From the NCBI GenBank assembly GCA_900540045.1, contig UQEF01000027.1, positions 1 to 29,564 on the forward strand: a stretch of 29,564 nucleotides of DNA, written 5' to 3'. The notes beneath the pieces are model-generated. The model had not been told where the DNA came from. It made no database searches and saw only the letters and a program-made list of their open reading frames with translations. A program made the translations under genes and the position numbers. The stretch comes from an uncultured Eubacteriales bacterium. GTDB taxonomy: Bacteria; Bacillota; Clostridia; Christensenellales; Aristaeellaceae. Shown here piece by piece: positions 1 through 8,896 of this stretch (positions within the stretch are counted from its first letter, which is position 1; each line of letters opens with the position of its first letter).

Positions 1-1
1 G

Positions 2-647
<646 letters not shown>

Positions 648-655
<8 letters not shown>

Positions 656-1631
656 GGTCCTTTTGAGCGTGAAGGATCTCAAAGTGTACTACCCGGTTCG
701 CAAAGGCTTTTTCAAGCTGAAAAAGGCCTATGTAAAAGCGGTGGATGGCGTCAGCTTCGATGTCTACGAGGGCGAGGCCTTTGGCATCGTGGGCGAATCC
801 GGCTGCGGCAAGTCCACCACGGGCCATACCATTGTGGGTCTGTTGCAGCCCTATGCCGGTGAAATCAGCTTTGACGGAAAAGTGATTTCCGGGAAAAAGC
901 GCACGGCGGATCAGTCCACCCAATCCCAGATTATTTTCCAGGACCCCTATTCCTCGCTGGACCCGCGTTTTACCGTTGGCCGGCTGATTGCCGAGCCTTT
1001 GAAAGTCAATACCAACATGACCCGGGCGGATATCAACGCCAAAGTCAAAAAGCTCATGAAGGACGTGGGCCTCAACGAAAGCCAGATTACCAAATATCCG
1101 CATGAGTTTTCCGGCGGCCAGCGCCAGCGCATCGGCGTGGCGCGCTCCCTGGCTTTGGAACCCAAGCTCGTGGTATGCGATGAGCCGGTTTCCGCGCTGG
1201 ACGTTTCCATTCAGGCGCAGATTCTCAACCTGATGCAGGAGCTGCAAAAGAAGTATAACCTCACCTATGTGTTTATTTCGCACAACCTCAGCGTGGTGTA
1301 TCACCTCTGCGACCGCATTGCCGTGATGTACCTGGGCAATGTGGTGGAAATCGCCACCAAGCGGGAGCTGTTTGAGCGGCCCAGCCATCCCTACACCCAG
1401 GCGCTGCTCAACGCCATCCCCGTACCGGACCCGGACCGTCCCATGCACCCGACCGTTCTTAGCGGCGATGTGCCCTCGCCCCTCAATCCGCCCAGCGGCT
1501 GCTGCTTCCACACCCGCTGTCCCCATGCGACCGACGAATGCCGCCGCGTCAAGCCTCAGCTCAGGCAGAACGCTCCCGGCCACTTCACCGCATGCCACCT
1601 TTGCCAGGAGGTTTCCCAGCCGACGGCCTAA
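648..1631 (+). CDS. Peptide ABC transporter ATPase, DppF/OppF family
   Basis: This is the second ATPase of the importer, 327 residues. Walker A GESGCGKST is at residues 49-57, the signature is FSGGQRQR, Walker B is VVCDEPVSALD and the H-loop is FISHNLS. The C-terminal oligo_HPY segment (RPSHPYTQALL) precedes another four-cysteine cluster (SGCCFHTRCPHATDEC). I chose ATG 648 because GAAGGGGGG lies just upstream; an in-frame ATG at 630 falls ahead of that site. The gene overlaps the end of the DppD-like gene by 8 bp and is followed after 15 bp by a peptidase gene, which supports one operon for peptide uptake and degradation. Family assignment is firm; the transported substrate is inferred. Confidence 0.95.
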
Positions 1632-1646
1632 TCCAAGGGAGGAACT

Positions 1647-3578
1647 ATGGATACCATTGAACTGAAGGATTTTCTGGATTTTACCTACCTGTCGGACGTT
1701 GCGCTTTCGCCCGACGGCAGCCGGGCCGCCTATCTGCGCCATCGGTGCGACACCGAAAAGGACGGATACGCAACCCAGCTGTGGGTGATCGGCCCCGACG
1801 GCCACGGCGCGGCTGTGGGCGCTGAGGGCAAAAAGCCGCTGGTCGCCTGGGAAAACGGCGACACGCTGCTCTATGGCGTTCCCGGCGGGGAAGCGACCTC
1901 CTTCACCCGCTACTACGCTGCCACCGGACTGTCTGTACCGGCCTTTACGGTGCCGCTGGAGGCGCGCTCCATCGAGGCGCTGGGCGGGGGGATCTATCTG
2001 CTCAGCGCCAGGACGGTGCTGCATCCCCAGGACCGTCAGGATGACGACTGCGTGATCGTAACCGACCTGCCCGTTCAGTCCAACGGCACGGGCTATGTTT
2101 CCGGCACCCGGATCTCCCTGTTTCTCTTTGACATCCGTGATGGCGGCCTGAAGCAGATTACCCCTCCTACCTTTGAAACCATGCAGTTCAGCTATTGCGC
2201 CCAATGGCAGAAAATCGTGCTGTCGGGACAATGCTTTGAGGACAAGCGCATCATCAAGGGAGGCATTTCCGTCTACGACCTGGCCGACGGCTCGTTCCGG
2301 CAGGTGCTGACGCCCGGTGATTACCGCGTGACCTGGGTTTCCATGCTGGAAGGGCAGGTGGTGTTTGCGGGCACCCTGGGCCATTACAACACCATTATGG
2401 AAAATCCGCACTTCTACCTGCTGGATCTCGCGACGGGGGATATCCGCGATTACGCCTATCCCGATCTGTATATCGGCGGCCTGACGGTGGGCAGCGACTG
2501 CCGCTATGGCGGCGGCATTCACTGCAAGGAGATGAACGGAAGCATCTACTTTACCGCCGCAAAGATCGGCGATTCGCCGCTGTTCGAGCTTGCCCCTTCG
2601 GGCGAAACCCGCGAGGTGACCCGCGTTCACGGATCGGTGGACTGCTTTGATGTGGCCGCCGGCCGGTGCGTCATCGTGGGCATGCGGGATATGGGGCTGG
2701 AAGAGGTGTATTCCCTGAATCTGGCGGATGGAAGCGAAACCGCGCTTACGGACTGGAACGGCCCGTATATCCGTTCCCATGCCGTGGTACGGCCGCAGCC
2801 CCTGTTCTTTCCCAACGATGAAGGAAGCACCGTTTCCGGCTGGGTAATGGAGCCCCTGGGATTCGACAGCTCCAAAAAATATCCTGCGATTCTGGACATT
2901 CATGGCGGCCCCAAGGGCAGCTATGGCGAGGTCTACTATCATGAAATGCAGATTTGGGCGCAGGCGGGTTATTTCGTGTTTTTCTGCAATCCCCGCGGCT
3001 CCGACGGCCATGGCGACGCCTATTCCCGCATTATGGGCCTCAACGGCACCAAGGATTACGACGACCTGATGAACTTCACCGACCTGGTGCTGGCCCGCTA
3101 TCCCCAGATCGATCCTGAAAGGATCGGTGTGACCGGCGGTTCCTACGGCGGCTACATGACCAACTGGATTGTGGGGCATACCGACCGTTTCCGCTGTGCG
3201 GCGACCCAGCGCAGCATTGGCGACTGGATCGTTCACGAATACAACTGCGACACCGGCTATTGGGTCACCAGCGAGAACTTCCCGCCCAATGCCATTGTCT
3301 CGGCCCGCGCGGCCTGGGATGATTCGCCCGGCAAATATGCCATCAACTGCAAAACGCCGCTTTTGTTTATCCACTCCGATCAGGATACGCGCTGCACGCT
3401 GCCGGAAGCCATGGCGATGTATGCCGGAGCCATCCGCGCCGGGGCCACGGTGCGCATGTGCCTGTTCCATGGGGAAAACCACGAGCTTTCCCGCTCGGGC
3501 AAACCCTCCAACCGGGTCAAGCGCCTTGAGGAGATTACCGCGTGGATGGACCGCTATTTAAAGGAGGCGCAGGCATGA
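1647..3578 (+). CDS. S9 family serine peptidase (acylaminoacyl peptidase-like), first of a tandem pair
   Basis: A prolyl-oligopeptidase-type serine peptidase of 643 residues. The N-terminal half is a WD/beta-propeller-like region (repeats such as LSPDGSRAAYL and several blade-like segments). The C-terminal half is an alpha/beta hydrolase with a complete triad: Ser499 in GGSYGGYM, Asp580 in HSDQDTRC and His612 in GENHELSRSG. The oxyanion region LDIHGGPKG is present. There is no signal peptide, so it should act in the cytoplasm. GGGAGGA precedes ATG 1647. It follows the importer ATPase by 15 bp and its stop overlaps the next gene as ATGA. The family cleaves short peptides or removes blocked N-terminal residues; the exact specificity is unknown. 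The likely role is digesting peptides brought in by the adjacent importer (inference from position). Confidence 0.94.
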   Translation: MDTIELKDFLDFTYLSDVALSPDGSRAAYLRHRCDTEKDGYATQLWVIGPDGHGAAVGAEGKKPLVAWENGDTLLYGVPGGEATSFTRYYAATGLSVPAFTVPLEARSIEALGGGIYLLSARTVLHPQDRQDDDCVIVTDLPVQSNGTGYVSGTRISLFLFDIRDGGLKQITPPTFETMQFSYCAQWQKIVLSGQCFEDKRIIKGGISVYDLADGSFRQVLTPGDYRVTWVSMLEGQVVFAGTLGHYNTIMENPHFYLLDLATGDIRDYAYPDLYIGGLTVGSDCRYGGGIHCKEMNGSIYFTAAKIGDSPLFELAPSGETREVTRVHGSVDCFDVAAGRCVIVGMRDMGLEEVYSLNLADGSETALTDWNGPYIRSHAVVRPQPLFFPNDEGSTVSGWVMEPLGFDSSKKYPAILDIHGGPKGSYGEVYYHEMQIWAQAGYFVFFCNPRGSDGHGDAYSRIMGLNGTKDYDDLMNFTDLVLARYPQIDPERIGVTGGSYGGYMTNWIVGHTDRFRCAATQRSIGDWIVHEYNCDTGYWVTSENFPPNAIVSARAAWDDSPGKYAINCKTPLLFIHSDQDTRCTLPEAMAMYAGAIRAGATVRMCLFHGENHELSRSGKPSNRVKRLEEITAWMDRYLKEAQA

Positions 3579-5467
3579 AAACCGCGTTGATGGATCTGAT
3601 GGACTACCGCTTCGTATCCGCTCCCCGGATCAGCCCGGACGGCGGCGCATGCGCCTTTTTGACCTATCGGGCCAAGGCGGACAAAAGTGGTTATGATTCC
3701 TATGTGCGGGTCATTTCTCCCACTTCCGGCGCGGCTCTGAACTACGTGGCGCCCATGGGCTGCGGCTCTCTGGCGTGGCTTGGGGACGGCTCGCTGGCCG
3801 TGGCGCTTGCGCAGGAAGGCGGTACGGGCATATATGCGCTTACGGCGCAGGGCGGCTGCGAGCAATGGGGGTTCCTGCCCTTTGCGGCCACCCTGGAGGA
3901 CGGCCTTCGGGACGGACGCCTGCTGCTGAGCGCCACGCGTCCCCTCACGGCGGAGAAGGCCGCCGAGGATGGGCACTTTACCGTGCTGGATGAATTTCCT
4001 TTCTGGTATAATGGCAGGGGCTTTATCTCCAAGATGCGCAGGCAGCTGTTTTTGATGGAAAAAGACGGCCAACCCGAGCGCATCTCCCCTGAAAACATGG
4101 ACGTGGCCCATGTGGCCTGCGATGCGGATCAAAACCGCATCGTCTATTCCGGCGCGGTGGTGGACGCCATCCGCCCGGACTGGGATGCCGTGGGCTGCTA
4201 CGATGCAGCCGCCGGACGCAATTTCCTGCCGGTGGACAGCCGCCGGTGGCGGGTGCGCCAGGTGGCCGCGCTCAATGGTTTGCCCGTGATTGTGGCATCC
4301 GGCGCGGATGAAAGCTATTATGCCGCGCCCAAGGTGGTGAGCGTAAATCTGCAGGGCGAGGAAACCGTGCTGGCCGCGCCGGGAATGCACATTGCCAACT
4401 CCGTCGTAACCGATGTGCGTTACGGGGCCTCCAACGTGGTGCTGGCGCGCGGAGGCTGCCTCTATTTCGTGGCTACCGAGGGGTACGGCTCTCAACTCTA
4501 CCGCATGGAAGCTTCGGGGCGCATGGAGCGCCTGACCCATGGCGAAGGCATGGTGGATGGCTTTGACGTCTGCGGAAGCCTGATTGTGTTTTCCGGCCTG
4601 CGTGATATGCGCCTTAGCGAACTGTATCGCCTGGACGGCGGCAGCGAAGTGCCGCTGACCACCCTCAACGGCGATGTGCGCGCCCCCATGCCCGAAGATA
4701 TCCACTTCACCAATTCGGAGGGCGTGGAGGTCTACGGGCTGGTGCGCAGGCCCGAGGTGCCGCAGGAGAAAAAATGTCCCGGCGTGCTGGTGATCCACGG
4801 CGGTCCGAACGGGGCGTTTGGCCATGTATTCCACCATGAGATGCAGACGCTTTGTGATCTGGGCTATTACGTATTCTGCTGCAACCCCACCGGGTCCGAC
4901 GGGCGGGGAGAGGCCTTTGGCGATGTGAGCGGCCGCTGGGGCACCGTGGATTACGACGATCTGATGCGCTTTACGGACAAGGTGCTCGAAACGTATCCCC
5001 AGATTGATCCCGCCCGGCTGTGTGTGTTCGGCGGTTCCTACGGCGGCTACATGACCAACTGGATCATCGGGCATACGGACCGCTTCTGCTGCGCCATTTC
5101 GGACCGTTCCATCTCCAACTGTCCCTCCAAGGATGTGACGGGCGACAACGGCATCCGCTTTGGTGAAATGCACATGAAATCCAATGTGTACATCAATCCC
5201 GAGTATATGTGGGACCGTTCTCCCCTGAAATATGCCCACCAGGTGAAAACGCCTACGCTTTTCATCCATGGCGATGCGGATACCCGCTGCCATCTGAGCC
5301 AGGCCATGATGATGTTCACGGCAATCCGGGAAAACGGCGTGCCGGCCCGTATGGCGATCTTCAAGGGGGAAACGCATGAACTGTGCCGTTCTGGAAAGCC
5401 CCGCAACCGCTTGCGCCGGTTAAAAGAGGTTGAACAGTGGCTCGCTGCCTATTGCGGAAGGGATTGA
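3575..5467 (+). CDS. S9 family serine peptidase, second of a tandem pair
   Basis: A paralogue of the preceding gene, 630 residues, with the same beta-propeller plus alpha/beta-hydrolase plan. The triad is Ser488 (GGSYGGYM), Asp569 (HGDADTRC) and His601 (GETHELCRSG). The blocks TNWIIGHTDRF and DYDDLMRFTDKVLETYPQIDP closely match the upstream copy, while the propeller halves have drifted much further, suggesting an old duplication with different substrate gating. I chose ATG 3575, which overlaps the previous stop (ATGA) and has AAGGAGG 8 bp upstream; an in-frame ATG at 3542 would lie inside the previous gene without its own site. No signal peptide. Its stop codon TGA lies inside the -35 box of the next gene's promoter. 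Confidence 0.94.
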   Translation: MKTALMDLMDYRFVSAPRISPDGGACAFLTYRAKADKSGYDSYVRVISPTSGAALNYVAPMGCGSLAWLGDGSLAVALAQEGGTGIYALTAQGGCEQWGFLPFAATLEDGLRDGRLLLSATRPLTAEKAAEDGHFTVLDEFPFWYNGRGFISKMRRQLFLMEKDGQPERISPENMDVAHVACDADQNRIVYSGAVVDAIRPDWDAVGCYDAAAGRNFLPVDSRRWRVRQVAALNGLPVIVASGADESYYAAPKVVSVNLQGEETVLAAPGMHIANSVVTDVRYGASNVVLARGGCLYFVATEGYGSQLYRMEASGRMERLTHGEGMVDGFDVCGSLIVFSGLRDMRLSELYRLDGGSEVPLTTLNGDVRAPMPEDIHFTNSEGVEVYGLVRRPEVPQEKKCPGVLVIHGGPNGAFGHVFHHEMQTLCDLGYYVFCCNPTGSDGRGEAFGDVSGRWGTVDYDDLMRFTDKVLETYPQIDPARLCVFGGSYGGYMTNWIIGHTDRFCCAISDRSISNCPSKDVTGDNGIRFGEMHMKSNVYINPEYMWDRSPLKYAHQVKTPTLFIHGDADTRCHLSQAMMMFTAIRENGVPARMAIFKGETHELCRSGKPRNRLRRLKEVEQWLAAYCGRD

Positions 5468-5503
5468 CATTTGGAAAAATCCTTCTATACTGATTATATA
5501 GAA
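5464..5503 (+). promoter_or_regulatory. Sigma-A-type promoter with overlapping 7-bp dyad (likely GntR operator)
   Basis: TTGACA (5464-5469), a 16-bp spacer and TATACT (5486-5491) form a near-consensus promoter. A perfect inverted repeat, TTCTATA (5483-5489) and TATAGAA (5497-5503) with a 7-nt spacer, covers the -10 and the expected start of transcription. The position is right for a repressor to block polymerase. The gene directly downstream encodes a GntR/FCD regulator, so autoregulation is the simplest reading. The -35 box overlaps the stop codon of the upstream peptidase. Confidence 0.8.
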
Positions 5504-5542
5504 TGTTTATGCCCAAACCCAATAGAGACAGGATGTGCTGAT

Positions 5543-6187
5543 ATGGCGCGATACAGCAAATATTCTGAAGGCGAATTGGTCGATTACATCCGGCGCGCAA
5601 TTTTGGCGGGAAAATACAAGCCGCGGGAGCATCTGGTGGAGAAGGAGCTATCCGACTACTATCACGTCAGCCGCACCCCCATTCGGGAGGCCCTGCGCCA
5701 GCTGGAAACCATGGGGCTGGTCGTTCGCGAAAAGCACAAAGGGGCCATGGTGGCGGATATCGACCTGAAAACCATCCACGAAATGCAGGATGTGCGCGCC
5801 TGCCTGGAGGGCATGATTGCCCGGCTGGCCGCCCAGCGAATTGGCCTGGAGGACCTTTCCATACTGGAAAAATTCGTTATTAAAATGGAGCAGGCCACTC
5901 TGGAGCTGGACATTGAGGAGTATACCCGCAACAACAACGCCTTTCACACGCATATCGCCAGCTGCTGCGGCAACGACTATCTGGTGGATTCCCTGCATGC
6001 GATTCTCAAAAAGACGATTCACCGCCCTTGCCGCACGTGGGAAGGACTGGGCGATGTGGAGCATACCAACCGCTGCCACCGGGAAATACTGGAGGCGCTT
6101 AAGACGCACGAAGCGCTGCGGGCACAGGAGGCAGCCACGCAGCATGTGCTCAACGCGCTGGAAACGCAAAAGCATTTCCTGCAATAG
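5543..6187 (+). CDS. GntR family transcriptional regulator, FCD (FadR/LldR-like) subfamily
   Basis: A 214-residue DNA-binding regulator. Residues 8-73 form the winged helix-turn-helix (LVEKELSDYYHVSRTPIREALRQL in part, with a wing ending near KGAMVADI). Residues 78-205 form an all-helical FCD ligand domain with His135, His179 and His201 at the usual metal/ligand positions. The Asp that normally sits four residues before the first His is Asn131 here, so metal binding may be altered. The start is ATG 5543; a TTG at 5471 in the same frame lies between the promoter boxes and cannot be translated from that promoter. FCD regulators often sense carboxylates such as lactate or other hydroxyacids. The neighbouring LarA-like racemase and fumarase genes fit that, but the target genes are not proven. 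Confidence 0.92.
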   Translation: MARYSKYSEGELVDYIRRAILAGKYKPREHLVEKELSDYYHVSRTPIREALRQLETMGLVVREKHKGAMVADIDLKTIHEMQDVRACLEGMIARLAAQRIGLEDLSILEKFVIKMEQATLELDIEEYTRNNNAFHTHIASCCGNDYLVDSLHAILKKTIHRPCRTWEGLGDVEHTNRCHREILEALKTHEALRAQEAATQHVLNALETQKHFLQ

Positions 6188-6227
6188 CATGACGGCCTGG
6201 CCCATTTCACGGGGAATGAGCCATACT

Positions 6228-6265
6228 CGAAGGGGGCTGATTCCTCTTGGAATCAGCCCCCTTCG
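6228..6265 (+). terminator. Strong hairpin after the GntR gene (terminator-like, no U-tract)
   Basis: CGAAGGGGGCTGATTCC (6228-6244) and its perfect complement (6249-6265) form a 17-bp stem with the loop TCTT. It lies 40 bp after the regulator's stop. The bases after it (TCGGTGG) are not T-rich, so it is not a textbook intrinsic terminator. It may still end transcription or protect the 3' end, and its symmetry would work on either strand. Confidence 0.6.
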
Positions 6266-6554
6266 TCGGTGGTCCGGGAAGCCGGGATGCTGACAGGGCG
6301 GGGGGGCAGGGGCCTGCGGTCCCTGCCGTATGCGGCAGCATTTTCCGCGAGCACTGCTGGCATCATCCGCCCGGCGGGTGATTTTGGTCGGGGAGGATCG
6401 GTTCCGCCGTTGTGCGCACCCGCCGGCGGGAACGGTATCGGGAGCATGGCGTCCGGCCGCGCACGCCGTTCATCAGCGCGGCATTGGCCTGTGAATGACG
6501 TTGATCTGTGAAAGAGCACGATGGACTGCATGAAAAAACACGAAGGAGGAGCTT
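6266..6554 (+). other. Intergenic region upstream of larA with competing hairpins
   Basis: I see no convincing gene or promoter here. GGCAGGG (6305-6311) pairs with CCCTGCC (6321-6327), while CTGCCG (6323-6328) pairs with CGGCAG (6333-6338); the two hairpins share bases and cannot form together. Further downstream are the palindromes GTGCGCAC (6412-6419) and CCCGCCGGCGGG (6419-6430). The larA ribosome binding site AAGGAGGAG is at about 6542-6550. The structure could be a 5' leader of larA, but no known riboswitch is recognised. Confidence 0.35.
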
Positions 6555-7838
6555 ATGCGAGAAATTCAGTTTCCGTACGGCAGGGGCCATCTGACCTGCG
6601 CATTGGAGGAGGACCGGCTCCATGATGTGCTGCTTTCCGGTGTGGAAAGCTATGTGCCCGAACACGACCAGCAGGAGCTTGTGCGGCTGGCGCTGGAAAA
6701 TCCCGTTGGGCAGCCACGGCTGAGCAAGCTGGCGGAGGGAAAGAAAAACATTGTCGTTATTACCAGCGACCATACCCGTCCCGTGCCCAGCAAGATTACC
6801 CTTCCGCTGCTGCTTGAAGAAATCCGCCGGGGCGCCCCGCAGGCGGACATCACCATCCTGGTGGCGACGGGCTGCCACCGCAGCATGACGGAGGCGGAGC
6901 AGCTGGACAAGTTTGGAGAGGACGTGTGCCGGCGGGAGAAGATCGTCGTTCATGACTGCGACGACGCCGAAAACCTGACGGATATTGGGCAGCTTCCCTC
7001 CGGGGGCCGCTGCATCGTAAACCGCCTGGCGGTGGAGGCGGATTTGCTGGTGGCGGAGGGGTTTATTGAACCGCACTTTTTTGCGGGCTTTTCCGGCGGC
7101 AGAAAGGCCGTGCTGCCGGGCGTTGCCGGCCGCGCCACCGTGCTGGAGAACCACTGCTCGCACCATATTGCGCATGAGAAGGCCCGGACCGGCATTCTGG
7201 AAGGTAATCCCATTCACGAGGACATGGTGTGGGCCGCACGCCGCGCCGGGCTGGCCTTCATCCTCAATGTGGTGCTGAACGCCGAAAAGAAAATCATCTT
7301 TGCGGTGGCGGGCGATATGGAGGAGGCGCATGCGCGCGGCTGCGATTTCCTCAGCCGTATCTGCCGCGTGTCGGGCAAGGCATCCGATATCGTGATTACG
7401 ACCAACGGAGGCTATCCGCTGGACCAGAATGTCTACCAGTCGCCAAAAGGCATGACGGCGGCCGAGACGGTGGTGCGGGATGGGGGCGTCATTATCATGC
7501 TGGCGAGCTCCAGCGACGGTGTAGGCGGCGATGTGTTCTATCACCAGCTGGCGGACGAGGCGGATATCAACAGGACGATGGCGATGTTCCTCAGCCGCGA
7601 ACCCGCGCAGACGGTGCCGGACCAGTGGCAGGCGCAGATTCTGCTGCGCATTCTGAAAAAAGCCAGCGTGATCTATGTCTCGGAGCTGCCGGACGAGACC
7701 ATCCGGGCCCTGCACATGACGCCGGCACACAGCCTGCAGGAAGCGCTTGAGCTGGCCTGCGAACGCCTGGGCAATCCGAATGCATCCATCACGGCCATTC
7801 CGGACGGCGTATCGGTTGTCACAACGCTGAAGGAATAA
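6555..7838 (+). CDS. larA: LarA-family nickel-pincer racemase (lactate racemase-like)
   Basis: A 427-residue protein of the LarA superfamily, which racemises or epimerises 2-hydroxyacids using the nickel-pincer nucleotide. All residues that matter in Lactobacillus LarA occur, at the same numbers: Asp72 and Arg75 in SDHTRP, His108 in ATGCHRSM, His174 in IEPHFFAG, Lys184 in GFSGGRKAVLPG (cofactor attachment) and His200 in VLENH (nickel ligand). An active enzyme is therefore expected. AAGGAGGAG precedes ATG 6555. The cofactor-making genes larB, larC and larE are not in this window. Members of the superfamily act on lactate, malate, phenyllactate, 2-hydroxyglutarate and sugar acids, so the substrate is open. 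The class I fumarase genes nearby make malate or tartrate plausible (inference). Confidence 0.88.
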   Translation: MREIQFPYGRGHLTCALEEDRLHDVLLSGVESYVPEHDQQELVRLALENPVGQPRLSKLAEGKKNIVVITSDHTRPVPSKITLPLLLEEIRRGAPQADITILVATGCHRSMTEAEQLDKFGEDVCRREKIVVHDCDDAENLTDIGQLPSGGRCIVNRLAVEADLLVAEGFIEPHFFAGFSGGRKAVLPGVAGRATVLENHCSHHIAHEKARTGILEGNPIHEDMVWAARRAGLAFILNVVLNAEKKIIFAVAGDMEEAHARGCDFLSRICRVSGKASDIVITTNGGYPLDQNVYQSPKGMTAAETVVRDGGVIIMLASSSDGVGGDVFYHQLADEADINRTMAMFLSREPAQTVPDQWQAQILLRILKKASVIYVSELPDETIRALHMTPAHSLQEALELACERLGNPNASITAIPDGVSVVTTLKE

Positions 7839-8010
7839 GCCTTCAAAAAACAGCAGGGACTGCGCAGGCGCAGCCGGCCGCGCACGCCGCAGCGAAAGCC
7901 CGGAAAAGCGAAGGGCGGGAGAAAGGCACCCAGGCGTTCTTTTTGCAGGGGGATTTGTCCGTCAGCGCAGGGCGGAATGGATTTTGCTCGGATCAATCCG
8001 ATCAGAAACC

Positions 8011-8050
8011 GAAGGGGGAGACGGCTCTTTTACGAGACGCTCCCCTTTCG
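8011..8050 (+). terminator. Imperfect hairpin between larA and the phosphoesterase promoter
   Basis: GGGGAG (8015-8020) pairs with CTCCCC (8040-8045), with a weaker inner CTC/GAG pairing around TTTTA, followed by TTTCGG. It lies about 175 bp after the larA stop and just before the next promoter, where a terminator would be expected. The stem has mismatches and the T-run is short. The rest of 7839-8095 shows nothing else I can support. Confidence 0.35.
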
Positions 8051-8095
8051 GCGTGCGGAAAAGCGCGCCCCATGGACGGGAGCGTTTTTGCACCC

Positions 8096-8124
8096 TTGGC
8101 AGGGCCTGCCTTCTGTGCTACAAT
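8096..8124 (+). promoter_or_regulatory. Sigma-A-type extended -10 promoter for the phosphoesterase-fumarase genes
   Basis: TTGGCA (8096-8101), a 17-bp spacer and TACAAT (8119-8124), with TG one base before the -10 (extended -10). Transcription would begin about 50 bp before the phosphoesterase ATG at 8182. No other promoter is seen before the fumarase subunits, so it probably drives all three genes. Confidence 0.75.
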
Positions 8125-8181
8125 GAACGGGAATGCTGTGTTTTCCAATGCGACCCCTCCCCCGGAAAGGACCGTAAACGC

Positions 8182-8868
8182 ATGCAAACGCGCAAGCTGA
8201 CGAAGTATCACATCCACACGGGCCGGCTGACCCGCCCCGTCGATTTCGCTGTGGTCAGCGACCTGCATGACGAGGCCTACGACGACCTGTGGCCCATGCT
8301 GGATGGTGCCGATGCGCTGCTGGTGCCCGGCGATGTGTGCGACCGGTACCGCCAGTCCTCGGCCAGGGGCGTCGCTTTCCTGAAGGAAGCGGCCGGCCGG
8401 CTGCCCACTTTTTTTTCACTGGGCAATCACGAAACGCGGCAGAAGCAGTTCCGCCTGCTGGTGGGCGATCTGGAGCGGACGGGCGCGGAGGTGCTGATCA
8501 ACCGCTATGTGCGCTTCGGGGAATGCTGGATCGGCGGATGGTATCCGCCTTCCATCGTGCGCGAGCCCGACATGATGGATCAGTTTGAAAAGCTGGACGG
8601 CGTGAAGGTGCTGCTTTGCCATAAGCCGGAGCATTACATCAAATTCATGCGCGGGCGCGCGCTGGACCTGGTGGTGGCCGGGCACGCGCACGGCGGACAG
8701 ATCCGCGTGGCCGGACGCGGGGTGTTTTCGCCGGGTCAGGGGCTTTTTCCCCGCTATACCTGCGGCGTGGTGGACGGGCGGATGGTCATCTCCGCAGGAG
8801 CGGGCAACCCGGTGCATCTGCCGCGCTGGGGCAATCCCTGCGAGGTACTGCGCGTCACGCTGGACTGA
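8182..8868 (+). CDS. Calcineurin-like metallophosphoesterase (YkuE/YaeI-like)
   Basis: A 228-residue metal-dependent phosphoesterase. The metal-binding blocks appear in order: Asp27-Leu-His29 (SDLHDE), Gly50-Asp51 (PGD), GNHE at 81-84, His147 (CHKPEHY) and GHAHGGQ at 167-173. Unlike many YkuE/YaeI proteins it has no N-terminal membrane anchor and should be cytoplasmic. I chose ATG 8182, which has GGAAAGG upstream and lies just downstream of a good promoter; the frame stays open further upstream but passes through the promoter. It sits 28 bp before the fumarase alpha gene and probably shares its transcript. The substrate is unknown; family members act on phosphodiesters, nucleotides or lipid A-type precursors, and context does not decide. 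Confidence 0.88.
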   Translation: MQTRKLTKYHIHTGRLTRPVDFAVVSDLHDEAYDDLWPMLDGADALLVPGDVCDRYRQSSARGVAFLKEAAGRLPTFFSLGNHETRQKQFRLLVGDLERTGAEVLINRYVRFGECWIGGWYPPSIVREPDMMDQFEKLDGVKVLLCHKPEHYIKFMRGRALDLVVAGHAHGGQIRVAGRGVFSPGQGLFPRYTCGVVDGRMVISAGAGNPVHLPRWGNPCEVLRVTLD

Positions 8869-8896
8869 AATTCCGCCGAAGAAGGAGGTCGTTCCC

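Noticed and set aside
5471..5542. An upstream TTG start for the GntR regulator
   Set aside because: It lies between the -35 and -10 boxes of the regulator's own promoter, so it would not be on the message. ATG 5543 gives the normal family N-terminus.
6266..6554. A NiCo (czcD-type) riboswitch before larA
   Set aside because: The region is G-rich with nested hairpins, but I could not match the conserved junction sequences of that class. It is left as an unassigned leader.
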